From: Lepturacanthus savala
Lineage: Eukaryota > Chordata > Actinopteri > Scombriformes > Trichiuridae
DNA: 64,000 nt
NCBI GenBank assembly: GCA_030544235.1
Contig: CM060462.1
Span: 36,563,526 to 36,627,525, forward strand
Direction of reading: 5' to 3'
Made by a program: the position numbers and the translations under genes
The notes under the pieces: model-generated
Told to the model about the DNA's origin: nothing
What the model saw: the letters and a program-made list of their open reading frames with translations, nothing else
Database searches by the model: none
In this document: positions 47,151-61,959 of the stretch, in pieces
Layout: the number at the start of each line of letters is the position of its first letter
How positions within the stretch are numbered: the stretch's first letter is position 1

Positions 47151-48680
47151 CAGTGGTACAAAAACAATCTAATATAAAATCTTAATATAATTCTGTGATA
47201 AACAATTTAAATAAAAATAAAATGAACAGCACCAGACATGTTACATCACGTCCAAATATGAAGTGTATGTTCAGGCTCTAACAAAGCAGCTGGTTATGTG
47301 TGGAAGTCCAAGTACTGGGTGATGACAGGGAGTTATGTCCACTAGAAGACACTCATTCTCTCAATCCAGCCTCAGTAACAAAAGAAAGTAGGTGAGAGAG
47401 AGAGGTGAGTTCCAAAACAACTTTTGCTTTTTAACTTCTCACACGCAAAATCAGCATGGGTGCCATAAAAAAGCATAAAATTCCAAAAAAAAAAAAAAAA
47501 TCGCAAGACCAGAACTAGGCCAGCCAAAACATCCCAACCTAGAACATTTGCTTCAGAAACAGAACACAAATAATAGAGAATGACAGAAAGAAAACAAGGT
47601 GTGAGAATAGGAGATGTTTTTTTTTCCATCTGCCGTCAATGCCTTATACAACCTAAGCAGAAGAAAACTATTTGATGTTTTGCTTTGTAACTTTGTGGTG
47701 TTTTGATTTGATTTGTTGGTGTTTCTGCTTTATAACGTTGGATGTAATAAGTCTGCTGAATGTTGTTTTATATATATACAGCTCTGATTTTACTACTTAC
47801 AGGTATGTGTTGGGGCAAAAGGAACATTTTTGTTTGAGTCTATAAACTGCTGACAATATTTCCCCCAAATTTCAACTAAATATATTATTGGGTAGAGCAT
47901 TTATTTGGAGGGATTGAGAGAGATGAGATAAACTGGTGTTTTGATTAGTAAAAGTGAGTACTAGGACTGATTAATCTCACCAATGTAAATGAATCCCACT
48001 CAAAGTCTCCACTACAGAGTGGACTGACTGACTCTTTTTGTTGGCACTCATTCAGATTAACAACACAATAAAAACATGAGAGAAAAGGGTTTTATGAAAC
48101 CTGTGGATCCCAAGCTATGGTCTGTTATTTCTAAAAAAAGAACATTAACTAATGTGATGGAGGACAACAGGTTAAAAGATACAAATTAAGACACTGAAGG
48201 AGACAGACATGAATCTAGCACCAAGTGGAGTGAGGTATGTGCTGCAGCATTTATGTTGCTATGACACACCTCAGTGTTTTGTGTCAATTGTTGATTTGTT
48301 CAGTAAGTAGCCGTGTAACAAGTGGTGTAAAGCAGAGCGAGCTGGGCGAGCCTCCACTACACGTTAGCACGAGCCAACACACACACACACTGACAGACCG
48401 CACTGTGGTGGGACAGACATATAGATTAAGGTTAGAAAAAGATTGTGGTCCCACTTAAATGACGCTCTTTATTTATTGTACTTTATTTGGACCTCCGTCA
48501 GCTCTGTCTTTCTGGATCCACATGAAACCAGCAACAGTAAAACAAACTAAGGATGCAGTGAATATATTTGTCTGTCGGTGGAGTGAGTTAAAAGGAAGAA
48601 TAGCAGCATGTGAAGCAATCAAACAATGTACAGTGACATGGTGACCTGGCACCTTCATAAAAATCAGTCATCATTGTGGA
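47149..48680. other. No gene seen
   Basis: It includes an A16 tract near 47485-47500. No coding similarity. Confidence 0.4.
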
Positions 48681-49435
48681 GCAGTGTTGGGAGTAATGTT
48701 ACAAAAGTAATAAGTTAATGCATTGATTTTAATGTAACATTAATGTAAGAAAAAAATGGTAATATTTACTCTGTACAAATGTCATTAAGGTGCATTTCAA
48801 TGTGTTTTTAACCTGGATTAAAGTGGTTGTTTTTTTTTTCTTTTTACAAATTCACTAAAATCACTGCAAGATCAGCAGCAGTGAAATATCAGCGCAAAAA
48901 ATGTTTCACTTCCTTTTCCTTTCGGCTCATCAGACAGAAGATGGAGATGAGTGAACCTGCAGAAATGTCAGACAACACATTCTCCAGATGGACACACACT
49001 CATTACTTTTATTTATGAAACATAAGGATTTGAAGAACATCATAGTCAAATTCATTTTGTGTGCTTCGCCTAAAGAACTGTCCACTTCCTGTAATAGCAG
49101 CAGTAATTTAACATTTACAGAGGTGTCATAGTAACATGTAGTTAACAAGGAAGCAAGCGGAGCATGAGAGTGGAGATAAAAGCACAAAACAGACAAAATG
49201 AACCTTCTCCTGCTCGTTAGGTTGTTGAAGACATGAAAACCACTTTCAACAGTGGAATCACCAATTTGAAATCAATCAATTTGAAAACTTGTCAAGATCC
49301 TTGTTGCAACCAGCAGCAATAATGACAAAGGTGAGATACATTCATATTGCCAAAATGCATATTTCCAGTTATTTTGGTGAGAGTAACTTAAAAGTAATGC
49401 AATAGTAATGTAATGCCTTACATTTTAAATAATTT
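48681..49435 (+). mobile_element. hAT transposon relic with N-terminal BED-finger transposase fragment
   Basis: The left end GCAGTGTTGGGAGTAATGTT and a right part GAGAGTAACTTAAAAGTAAT... match the hAT family whose ends read CAGTGTTGGGAGTAACGC. At 48941 an ATG opens MEMSEPAEMSDNTFSRWTHT then HYFYL. After a frameshift follow LKNIIVKFILCASPKELST and CNSSSN. This is the BED zinc-finger N-terminus of these transposases (CxxC partly lost, histidines not preserved). The catalytic domain is missing. Confidence 0.78.
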
Positions 49436-52177
<2,742 letters not shown>

Positions 52178-52260
52178 ACAGTGATAGGATTCTTTGTGTT
52201 GTACAGAAAGTACACAGGCACATGTTCTAGAAGATAAAGTCGATTGGGTTCATTCATAAT

Positions 52261-52338
52261 CTGCACACACACAAACGCAGACACACACAGTGACACACAA
52301 ACACAGGCACACACACACACAGTGACACACACACACAG
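52261..52338. repeat. Imperfect CA-rich array
   Basis: ACACAC blocks separated by GTG and AGGC; units such as CACACAGTGACACAC repeat. Confidence 0.9.
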
Positions 52339-54400
52339 TTAAGTGGAAGCAGATGTGTGTCCTCTGGCTGCTCTCAGTGTACAGCAGGTCTGATGGTTGA
52401 TAAAGACTCAATGCAGTGTGAAACTGTGGGATATCAAAGAACCAATAGGAATCCAAAAGCTTCACGACTCAACTTTATCCTCAGATGACAGGAGAGATCG
52501 GTGCTGGGGTGGGGGATTGCGCAATGACGCACCAACTGTTGTATGAATTTGTAAAAAGGAACAGTTCAACATTTATGTGTGTCTGGCACACCAGAGATGA
52601 GATATATCATCTTTTTAGACACAAGGGGACCCCTGTTATACGAAAAGAGGCACTCTGACAGATCATCTGAAAAAGTGTGGTCACCACAGAAAGTAGATAA
52701 AGCCGTGTTTCTGGCTTGGCTAATGCAACATGCCACCATGGCACAATACCCAGAGAGCACCATGAGCCAGCTGTACCCAGAAAAGTGCCCATCAAAAGGC
52801 TCACAGCTGAACAAGCCCCAGCAGCCTTAATGGTCCATAATGAGGGTGCAGGGGCTCATTTAGGGCTTTTTATACCACTAGTTCAAATATTTGGTCCACA
52901 CCAGGCAATAAAAAATGTAATATTTAGCATATAGACGACAGCCTGGCCTACTTTCACACCTGCAAATGAACCAAAATGCAGAGACATCCAGACTGTGGCT
53001 AGAGATACATGGATTTATATTCAGATATGAGTTCAAGGATTCAAGGTCCAATCATCATCTTTTCAGAGCTGATAAAGGTTAAAAAAGTGTTATTTAAAAA
53101 AATAAAAAAGACTGAAATTGTATAATATATACAAATCTGAAATTGATATTGTGCTTGAAAATCTTTTCTCAATTATTTTTTTTTGTTTAAATCTGAAAGG
53201 TGGACTTTTTCCATGAAAATAACCTTCATTTAAGTGTTTAATATGAACAGTGAACACATCAAAATGTTCTCTTTATATCTATAACTCTGTTGATTTACTC
53301 CCTGTTTATATATTCATAGAACTGAATTTTATGGAGTGAATTTGGTTGAAATAATACTGACTGTGGCAATTTGTCTCTATTATTCTGGCGAGGAAAGAGT
53401 CTCAATTCATTTAGCAGAACCATCCCTCCCACCAGGAGCCACCAACCAAATCATTCAAGAAATCCAAACATGTTACATTTTATTGAGAAAATGTATTTTT
53501 CCAGGCTCTTATGTTCCCTATTTCATTATTCTGTTAACCCACAGTTTCCATTGGGTAAAATTTGACCTGTTTCAATTTAAAATTGTAATTTTTTATTATT
53601 ATTTTCACAAGGCTTCTAAAAAGCTTTATAAACCCAACAAATAACCAATGGTTGTATTTCTTGAAGGAAAAATCTGTGGTATTTCAGTTAAAGAGATTAA
53701 AAACTCTCTGGGGTTGTCTTGTTTGGGTTGGGACTGAGCCATACAACTGCCCAGAATGTTTTATACATTTATTTTTTTGATCTTTCATTTTGACAGCCCT
53801 AATTTAAACATATATTTAACGTAAACATATCCTGCACATTTCCAGGTGTATATTTATATTCTGGGGCTCTACTGGAATAGATTTGCATGATTTCCATTTA
53901 GAAAGTCCCTATACATCTTTTACCCTTCATGGAGCCCCTCAGTTCAGCCTCTGTCTGAAACCTCGGCTGAGCCACTCTGTTCTGATGGCTCTGTCATTCA
54001 TGTTGTTTAACATCTGACATCAGAAGTGAATATAATGCTGCATTCATGTGCAGCCCAGATGGTCCCATTTCCCGAGATGGGAAGCTGTTCTTCCAACTTC
54101 GTTGTGTTCATGTGCTTTTAGGTCATAATGTGGAAACAACATGGATACTACAGAAAAGATGAGTTGTATTTTATTACTCAAGAGTGTCTAAACACATTCG
54201 TAGCTGTTTGTAGTTTCTACAACTGACTCGTTGCTACATCACATTCCCTAAAACCATTAAAATACCTTTACCTGAATTATCAGTGACAATGTTAATAAAA
54301 AAACTTTAACACTAACTCTATTACAACCTTATACCATATTCCAAATATATGTGAATAAAAATGAGATGCCATGAGGTTCCATGTTTCTGTGCCATGTTAG
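52339..54400. other. No gene assigned
   Basis: The 83-codon plus frame at 52579-52830 and overlapping minus frames are of unknown origin and may be a decayed transposon coding piece, but no motif was recognised. The remainder is AT-rich. Confidence 0.35.
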
Positions 54401-54402
54401 AG

Positions 54403-54580
54403 TACAGGCCAAAGGTTTGGACACACCTTCTCATTCAATGTGTTTTCTTTATTTTCATGACTATTTACATTATAGATTCTTACTGAAGGCATCAAAACTA
54501 TGAATGAACACATGTTTATTGTGTTATATAAAAAAGTGAAACAACTGAAAACACGTTTTATATTCTAGTTTCCTAAAAAT
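54403..54580. mobile_element. Tc1-like terminal fragment
   Basis: TACAGGCCAAAGGTTTGGAC then ACACCTTCTCATTCAATG is a recognised Tc1-like terminus, followed by the conserved ATTATAGATTCTTACTGAAG and GCATCAAAACTATGAATGAA. It ends in an (AT)n run at 54581-54601. Confidence 0.85.
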
Positions 54581-54601
54581 TATATATATATATATATATA
54601 T

Positions 54602-55085
54602 GACAGACATATTTCTATATATTTTAGGATTTTCTATATACTTTAGGACAATATACATCTGCTGGCTGCATGGAAAACTTCTGTAAGTTAGACTTCATTA
54701 CAGCAAAGCAGAAATGAGCAATATATTTAATGGATAAATTACACAGAGAGGCAGGGAATCGCCTCTGACAGCATCCAACACAAGGATTCAGAACCCGGTG
54801 GTCCAGACCACCTTGACTCAAATGGGACACCTGCGTGAGTGTTTTTTTACACAATTGATATTATTTCTTGAGAGTTTTTCAATCGGAGAAGGATTACTGA
54901 CCTCGCACTATAATCAGCTTGATGTTATTTTGCAGTAAAAGAGATGGTTTTGTTTTTTATTCAACTCTCAAGCAGCCAATAAGACTGTCTTAAAAAGGAC
55001 AACACTCAGAATAAATGGTCTCAAAGCGTCCACCTGACCAGGTGCTGTAACCGTGTATTTTTGGATATGCCAAAATATGTCACTG
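54602..55085. other. No gene seen
   Basis: The minus-strand frame 54624-54854 has no motif I can assign. It may belong to the neighbouring transposon. Confidence 0.35.
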
Positions 55086-55290
55086 TACAAAAGCTATAAA
55101 TCAGTCATTATGAAGTCAACTGGAAAAGAGAAGAATCGGATCACATCCTTCTGACAGGCTTCGCTGATGTAACCAAACTCCCTCCATACATGAAGTGCAA
55201 GACAGAATCTAAAGAGGCAAAGCCAGCTGGCATCATCGTACCTGTCCAGAAAAGGGATGGATGGAGACTGTGCTTGTTTTGCACTGGCTC
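55086..55290 (+). mobile_element. Pogo/Tigger-like transposase relic
   Basis: The frame starting at 55113 reads KSTGKEKNRITSF. After a frameshift at about 55150 follows ADVTKLPPYMKCKTESKE then AKPAGIIVPVQKRDGW. Pogo-type DDE transposases have the order TTG.EK.R.T, ADGTKLPPYVVFKRK and PAGIIVR.QEKGWM. Only the segment around the start of the catalytic domain survives and reading is broken downstream. Confidence 0.65.
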
Positions 55291-56238
55291 TAGGTTGTAT
55301 GGGGTCAATATGGGCGGAAAAAGAGGAGCATGCTGTTTGTTTTTTGAGTTAACACTTGAGTTAACTCAGTTACAGGTGTTGAACATTGTTGTCAATGAGC
55401 TATTCAAGGATAATCTGTGCAATAGATGGAGTGGCTCCAGCCTGATAATCACGTACTCACTCCATCTGGAAAAATTCAGAAGCCTACAGTATGTCTGTTC
55501 TGTGAATGAATCCTCCAAGCATGGGATACAGTTTCCACAGAGAGCATTAAATCACGTGCTGTCAAGACACATATGAGGAGCCAAGTTACGCCAATTTGCA
55601 CTACTGTTTTATTGCTCTGTTTTATTGCACTACTTTTTTATTGCTATCAAGCCTCTGTCCCCACCCCACTGTCAGATTTTGTTTCAAGACTGTTCAACAA
55701 TTATACTTTTTATTTTATAGGCTGCATGGTTGTTGTGTTTTACAATGAGATGGTATTAAAAACAACACTGGACTTTATCACTTTATCTTCATTCTGACTG
55801 ACATAGTAATTAGTAAATACATTTACTTTTAGTACATTTACTTGAGTTATTGAGAGGTCAGCCTCATCAACCTTTCCCATAAATAGCTTGAAACCTTCCA
55901 CAGCCACATAGTCCATCTGCTAAGTTTAACTTGTTTAAAAGAAAAACAAAATGCAGTTTAACAAGTTGCCAGTTTGAAGTTTTACTGACCACCAACACCT
56001 AGCTTAGCATTAGCCAAAGTGACTAAATTAAGTTGTGTCCTCTCAGTGAAGCTGCATCATTCTCAGACTCTATCACACTAAACCAACTGAATTCTAAATG
56101 TAGCCTGTCCACCTCAGCTAAGACCACACATCTAAGATGACTTATGTAGTCACAGCTAACTGCACCTTCACACCTCATGAACCTGCACCAAGCTAATATG
56201 TAGCCTAGTCTGTCCACTGAACGCCAAACCTGTCAACA
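55291..56238. other. No gene seen
   Basis: The open frame running to 55576 loses transposase similarity after about 55290. Otherwise AT-rich. Confidence 0.4.
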
Positions 56239-56453
56239 TCCATCCATCTTCTATACCCGCTTATTCCTCACTAGGGTCACAGGGGTCAGCTGGAACCAAT
56301 CCCAGTGTATTTCAGGCAAAAGGCAGGGACACAACCCCAGTTTATCATGGGGCACACACAGCCAATTTAGAGTCTAGAATTAACCTCAGCATGTCTTTGG
56401 ACGGTGGGAGCAACAACAGTGCTACCCACTATGTCACTGTGTCACCCCTGTTA
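56239..56453 (-). mobile_element. SINE copy, minus orientation
   Basis: CATCCATCTTCTATACCCGC then TTATTCCTCACTAGGGTCAC is the reverse complement of the tail of the 345-bp SINE. GTCTTTGGACGGTGGGAGCA and the CACTGTGTCACCC head close it. It is internally shortened. Confidence 0.85.
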
Positions 56454-57249
56454 ACACAGAGTTTTGGAAAAAAAGTTTCCATGAATGATGTGATGTTTTT
56501 TGTGGTTTTTTTTGTCTTTTCTTGTGCGTTTATGTTCAACTGATCTTGCGTGCTGATTTACATAATTTTTCTCAGCTTAATGCAACACTACACCTCTAAG
56601 AATGCGTTTTCTCAAAATGGTAAAGCAATCTCTACTTAAGTATTTAAACATTTATACTGATATTTATAAGAATACAGAAGATGCAGACATGGATGCAACT
56701 TCTATGATAACACCTGCTGGAGGAATGTGGGTATAGCAGGTCTTTGCTGGCATATACACAGTAAGTGATCTGAGGGGAGATGGTGGGTTAACCTGCAGTT
56801 TTAACCTGCAGGAGCAGAGTGTTTTTTTCATTAAATTTGTTGATCTAGTCTGCCTGACTCATTAATACTTCATTTGAGAGGTTTTGCAAGTTTGAATCTC
56901 TGAAATATCAGCAGCCTGACTGTGCTGTGTATTAATAAATCCATGGTGTTGTCCATGGTGCTGAAGTTGAAGGTGAATTGCACTTTTTTCTCTGTTTGAT
57001 TTTGATTTATGTTATATACTATGAATACTCAACTGTAGAATATTTTGTAACGTATATTCTCTAAAAGTAGTGTCACCTTCATGATAAAAGTGAAACCACA
57101 TGTAGCCTAACACTGAGTAACACTGCCATTTTACCAGCAATAAAACATTTATGAACTTGTAGTAGTAAGAAATAGAAAAATGACTTGAATTAATATTATT
57201 TTATTAATAAGTATGTAAGTATACAAGTGATTTCTGTTGTTTGCTGTTT
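56454..57249. other. No gene seen
   Basis: AT-rich, no repeat ends recognised. Confidence 0.4.
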
Positions 57250-57487
57250 GTCCCTGCTCAAATGCTTGTACTCTTCTATTATGTACATACAACATCTATT
57301 GTCCTTCTTGAGGTTTTCTCAGCTTTTTTTTTCTCTTTCACTGTTAATTTTTTTAGGGTTTTTTTTTATTATTCAATATGAAGGTCAAAGGACAGGGTAT
57401 GTTGTATTACTATAGCCCACAGATTGTAAATCTCTCTGAGACAAATCTGTGATTTGTAATTTTTGGCTACACAAATAAACTTGACTT
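57250..57487 (+). mobile_element. LINE 3' end (same family as the nested one at 22.2 kb)
   Basis: AGGTCAAAGGACAGGGTATG, GATTGTAAATCTCTCTGAGA then CAAATCTGTGATTTGTAA and GGCTACACAAATAAACTTGA correspond to the LINE 3' UTR end with its AATAAA-containing tail. The 5' limit is approximate. Confidence 0.65.
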
Positions 57488-59529
57488 AGTATAAGTCTTA
57501 CTGTCAGCACTTTGAGTGGGAAACCAGAAATTGTCCTGCAGAAAAAAAAGACAAAAACTGTTTCTCTGAAGTCCCTGAAGTCTGAAAAAAAAATCTCTGA
57601 TGTGTTGTGTGTTTTTTCCAGCAGCCTTTATCACTTAGAAATTCATCAGATGTTGACCAGAGCAGTGCTTTGCGAGTGTTGACATAACTCCAGCTTCAAC
57701 CCATTGGTTTGTGAAATAGCTACGTTTGCCTGATGTGTGAAAGCTGATGAAGGTTTTAGGTCTGTACCTGGGTCACTGTGACTCAGGACAGTTCACTAAG
57801 TTTACACGTGCAACAAGACACTTTTGACAAAACAATTACTGGAAGCTGAGAAAACACAACTAAATACAAAAAACACAGCCAAGTATAATTTGGTGGTGGT
57901 TCTGTATTTGGTTGTTTTTCTACATTTAGTTGTGGTCCCATAGTTAGTTTGCGGTCACAGTCAGATGACTGGGTGACTTTCAGAAAGAGCCGCGGAGGCT
58001 GAGGTTGCAGATGTAGGAGGATGCAGGTTGAAAAAACACATGAACCCAATATGATTGGCTGTGGAGCAGCAGTCGTGGCAACGTGCTGCAGAAAGGAAAC
58101 TGACATCAAAAGACAATACAGATATTATGTTAAACAGACAAATCCATATAAAAATGAGAATTAATTCAACTAGTAAGTTACCTGACCTGTCATATATATG
58201 TTGTTCTATATATGAGTCAATAGTAAAGATCCCTTACAGCCCAGATAACACACAAATAAAATTTGATCACAACTGAGCTACAAACATGATGAATGTGAAC
58301 ATCCAAGAACAATTAATAATTGTAATGCTTTTGGTGTTAAAGGCATCTAATATAACTGACTAACCAACATACTGTTTTATCATTAGAATCAAGATTCAGG
58401 ATTCAAGATCAAAGCGTCTATTGTCATGTGCACAGTGTAGAAACAAGTTTCTCTGTACAATGAAATTCTTACATGCTGTCACATCAATGCTGTATCAATA
58501 AATACAAAAATAGTAATAAGGTATTTAAGTTAAAGGAATTAGAGTAAAATACACAAGTAACAAAGAGTATAAATATAAACTATAAGCAGGTGGATTATAT
58601 ACAGATATTTACAAGTAATGTACAAGGTGAAATGAGCAGTATGAATAGTGCATGTTCTTGGCACAGTCACAGCTGTATGAGGTTGTTAAGTGGTAAAGAT
58701 CAGATTAGATCACATTAACTTTACTGTCCACTTTAGTGTAAATTTGTCTTTGGTTCCTCCAACATTAAATTACATCACAAATAACAAAAATGACTTCCAC
58801 CATACCACATAGACAAATTGTGCAAATAGAAAAATAACAGTAGGGGATGAGAATATTATAGCAGGCAAAAATAAATCTTTAAAGAATTCACTTGAAATCC
58901 TTTGTATTTTTTTTCCCTGGAGCAGTCGTTTTTACATTCAGTGCTTGTATGACATGTTGAATTAATTATCTAAACATCTGCTAAAATCTTTTTTGGACTA
59001 TTTTCCAAGAAATCGCAATATAAATCTGAGCGGTCATGAGATGAAAGGGTGGAAAGAGGACAGTTTCCACAAATCTGAGAGGTAAATCTATGCTGAGGTC
59101 CGAGGCGGCCTGCACTTTTCTCCTCTTGGCAGAGACAGGGTTTTACGTGCAGCTGCGTGCAGCTGACGGACAACGAATAAAGACTGACAAGGTGATGTCC
59201 CCGGATACACAGAGCTGGGAGAACATGGTGATCCAGCCAAGGAGCCGTCAGAGCCACTGCTACTGCACACACTCACAAAATACACATACTTTGTACTGCA
59301 TACAAGTACAAATAAGAGTTATTGATGCTCATATATATTATATTTCTATTTTTACTGAACTATAATTTAACAGAAAAAGTGGGATCTTTGCTCCAGTTTT
59401 GATGATGTCCAAAGATAGAAACATATTTTTGAAACACAAGATATTGGTTGATCCAAATAAAATGTATTGTATACAACACAACACCAAGGTAAAATGCTTT
59501 AATACATTATATTGTGGCTGTTAAATATG
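57488..59529. other. No gene seen; possible repeat fragments
   Basis: Bases 58385-58690 (GTCTATTGTCATGTGCACAG to AATGAAATTCTTACATGCTG) and 58700-58760 (TTAACTTTACTGTCC) look like reversed 3' ends of dispersed fish repeats. No gene. Confidence 0.4.
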
Positions 59530-60281
59530 TAGGCAGTTTTATCACAAATCATGGAGTTTCATTTCCTGCTGCTAATTATGCATATGACACACAAATTTAC
59601 ATCAGCATATCACCAGGAGATTAGGATCCTCTGCAAACACTGAGTAAATGCATCGAGGAAATCATTAATTGAATGTGCGAGAATTTTAAACAAAGATAGA
59701 ATTGTTATATAATTAAAAGTCAGCGTGCAACTTCAATCAGTGATGTTAAAGCCCACAAATCAAGCTAGAAATCTGGGTGTAGTTATGGACTCAGGCCTGA
59801 ATTTCAACAGTCACATTAAAACCATCAAAAAGTCAGCATACTACCACCTGAAGAATATATTAGGGTTAAACGTCTTATGTCTCAGCAAGACCTTTTTACT
59901 TTTTAACTTTTTCATGCTTTTATTTTCATTGGACTTGACTACTGGAACAGGGTTTCTACAGACCCCTCTAACAAGTCAATCAGACAGCTGCAGCTAATTT
60001 AAAATACTGCTGCTAGAATCCTCACCAAGACTAAAAAAGTAGATCATATCACTCCAGTTCTGAGGTCCTTCCACTGGCTTCTTCTCTGCCAAAGAATTAA
60101 CTTTAAATACATTTACTGGTTCATAAAGCACTGAATGGTCTACAGCCTAAGTATATCTCTGATCTGCTGATCCTTATGAACCATCCAGACCTCTTAGATG
60201 GTCTGGGACAGGTCTGCTCTCTGTTCCCAGAGTCAGAACTAAACATGGAGAACAGCGTGTAGTTTCTATGTCGCACACATC

Positions 60282-60407
60282 TGGGACAAACTCCCAGAGA
60301 CCTGGAACAAACTCCCAGAGAACTGGAACAAACTCCCAGAGAACTGGAACAAACTCCCAGAGAACTGGAACAAACTCCCAGAGACCTGGAACAAACTCCC
60401 AGAGAAC
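60282..60407 (+). repeat. Six in-frame 21-bp repeats inside the LINE ORF
   Basis: Exactly 6 x 21 bases; units TGGAACAAACTCCCAGAGAAC or ending ACC, encoding W(D/N)KLPE(T/N). The frame enters from HIW and leaves into CRSAATLTVF without a shift. Unit 1 has GAC (Asp); units 1 and 5 end in ACC (Thr). Confidence 0.97.
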
Positions 60408-60542
60408 TGCAGGTCTGCTGCAACTCTCACTGTTTTTAAGTCAGAGCTGAAGACTTTTCTGTTTGCTGCTGCCTATTGCTGATGTCATATGTCTTATTTT
60501 CCACTGTAACTTTGTTATTGTTTTTAATTTTAATTAAGTATT

Positions 60543-60676
60543 TATCCTGGGCGACACGGTGGGGCAGGGGTCAGTACTGTTGCCTTACAGCAAGAAATGT
60601 CACAGGTTCAAGACCTTCTCTGGGACCTTTCTGTTTGGAGTTTGTTCTCCCCGTGTCTGAGAGGGTTTTCTGAATG
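60543..60676 (+). mobile_element. Truncated SINE inserted in the LINE 3' UTR
   Basis: GGGCGACACGGTGGGGCAGG, A-box-like GTCAGTACTGTTGCC and B-box GGTTCAAGACC of the tRNA-derived head, ending soon after TTCTCCCCGTGTCTG. The 7-base direct repeat AAGTATT (60536-60542 and 60677-60683) is the likely target duplication. Confidence 0.85.
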
Positions 60677-60850
60677 AAGTATTCCCCCTTTACTCAAGGT
60701 CTTTAATTTTTAATTCATTGATTTTTAATATTATTTAATTTTAATTCATTTTTTTCCTTTTAATCAACTACTTTTATATTGTATCTTGAATGTTTTATGT
60801 AAAGCATTTTGAATTACCTTGTTGTTGAAATGTGCTTTACAAATAATCTT

Positions 60851-61599
60851 GACCTGCTGGAGGACAGAGTAAACTACACAGATCTTTTAAGGCCTCAGTA
60901 TTTCAAAGGTTCTATGTCTTTTCTGTCCTCAGCAGCATTGTTTCTATCTGCTGTGAATGTCCACACTTACATATTCTCCATCCATCCCTGTGCTCTCTCC
61001 AACAGCTCTGTGTCGAAAGAAACCACAATTTTTTTCTGGGAACTTCTTAGGAATTTGGCATCTGTGGACAAATGTAATCTTTTTTAAATGTTTGCGGTTC
61101 CCCTTGACTCTCAAACATCTGGAGTTGGTCCCTCGGGATTACAAGAACCGCAAAGAGAGAACTCACAGTGTTGAGAGGTTTCATATTTCACCAGTTTCAT
61201 CCTAAAACCTAAAACTCTTTTTTTTCTCGATTTTTCATTAAGTGACTTGTTATTTGACGAGACCTGACACTCGGAGACTGCTCAGTCATCACAGAGTTGT
61301 TATCCAGGCATGTGACGAACCAACACAAATCAGCTTCTTCAATAAAGGAGTTATTCAGTCAAACAGGTGGAGGTTTGTTCAAATGAAATGGCTCAAAGAG
61401 TGATTCATTCTATCAGCTCAGTGTCAAATTTGGCTTTTGCATGAAAATGGTTTTGCTGATCTGACAGATGGCAACAAGCTAACGGCAAACATATCGGTTC
61501 AATTGAAACAGTAGGATGTCAGAAACTAACAGGAATATCAGTGAAATTTAGTGAAATACTCCTAGTTGGTAGCAGCTTCTGTTTACAGTGTAGCCATGG
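60851..61599. other. No gene seen
   Basis: Ordinary AT-rich sequence. The frames at 60809-61205 overlap the LINE tail and carry no domain. Confidence 0.4.
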
Positions 61600-61757
61600 C
61601 AACCTGATCTCACAGTAATATGTGAAATAACCACAATCTCTAAATACTGAATTATATGGTGGTGGCATGTAATTTTTAACACATTACATGCAACCACCAA
61701 GTAATGCAGTGTTAAGAGGTTGCAGCCATTTCACATATTTCTGAGATCAAGCTGAGC
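61600..61757. mobile_element. Palindromic MITE, arms ~75 bp
   Basis: CTGATCTCACAGTAATATGT then GAAAT on the left is mirrored by ATTTCACATATTTCTGAGAT then CAAG on the right. The arms continue through GGTGGTGGCATGTAAT and ATTACATGCAACCACC, meeting at about 61678. Nearly the whole element can fold as one imperfect hairpin. Confidence 0.8.
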
Positions 61758-61959
61758 CAACGATGTACAAACAATAATCACTGGATTACTCTGACACTTT
61801 GATTCTGAAGAGAACTTAAATGTGATGACTCTCAGCTTCTGCAGACTCTTGTTTCTCAAGTTTCTAGATGGCGGTATAATGTGATTACGGATAGTTATGA
61901 GGGGAACTTAAAAAATTAATACTTCAAGAGTTAATTAGTTAATTAAATAACACTAGTGG
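61758..61959. other. Short intervening sequence, nothing recognised
   Basis: No repeat end or coding motif was recognised. It includes a TTAATTAGTTAATTAA palindromic AT stretch near 61929-61945. Confidence 0.4.

Larger units (their letters stand above)
59530..60850 (+). mobile_element. L2/Maui-type LINE, reverse transcriptase C-terminal half, interrupted by a SINE
   Basis: Landmarks in order: YAYDTQIYISISPGD (degraded YADD block), CIEEIIN with MCENFKQR-like sequence, LKPTNQARNLGVVMDSGLNF, NSHIKTIKKSAYYHLKNIL, KKVDHITPVLRSFHWL, YKALNGL, then HIWDKLPE... and CRSAATLTVFKSELKTFLF followed by a stop near 60480. Frameshifts and stops occur (near 59875 and 60005). The 3' UTR resumes after a SINE insertion and ends with the usual GAAATGTGCTTTACAAATAA tail at about 60850. 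The conserved WNKLPE motif is amplified in frame (see 60282-60407). Confidence 0.9.

Noticed and set aside
52579..52830. 83-residue frame as a real gene
   Set aside because: Open in both strands at once, with no recognisable domain, no splice signals and no similarity I can name.
55190..55576. 128-residue open frame as a novel protein
   Set aside because: The first part matches a pogo transposase relic; the remainder has no similarity and no splice context.
60282..60407. CRISPR-like array from regular 21-base spacing
   Set aside because: No spacers: the units are contiguous, in frame inside a LINE, and the genome is vertebrate.
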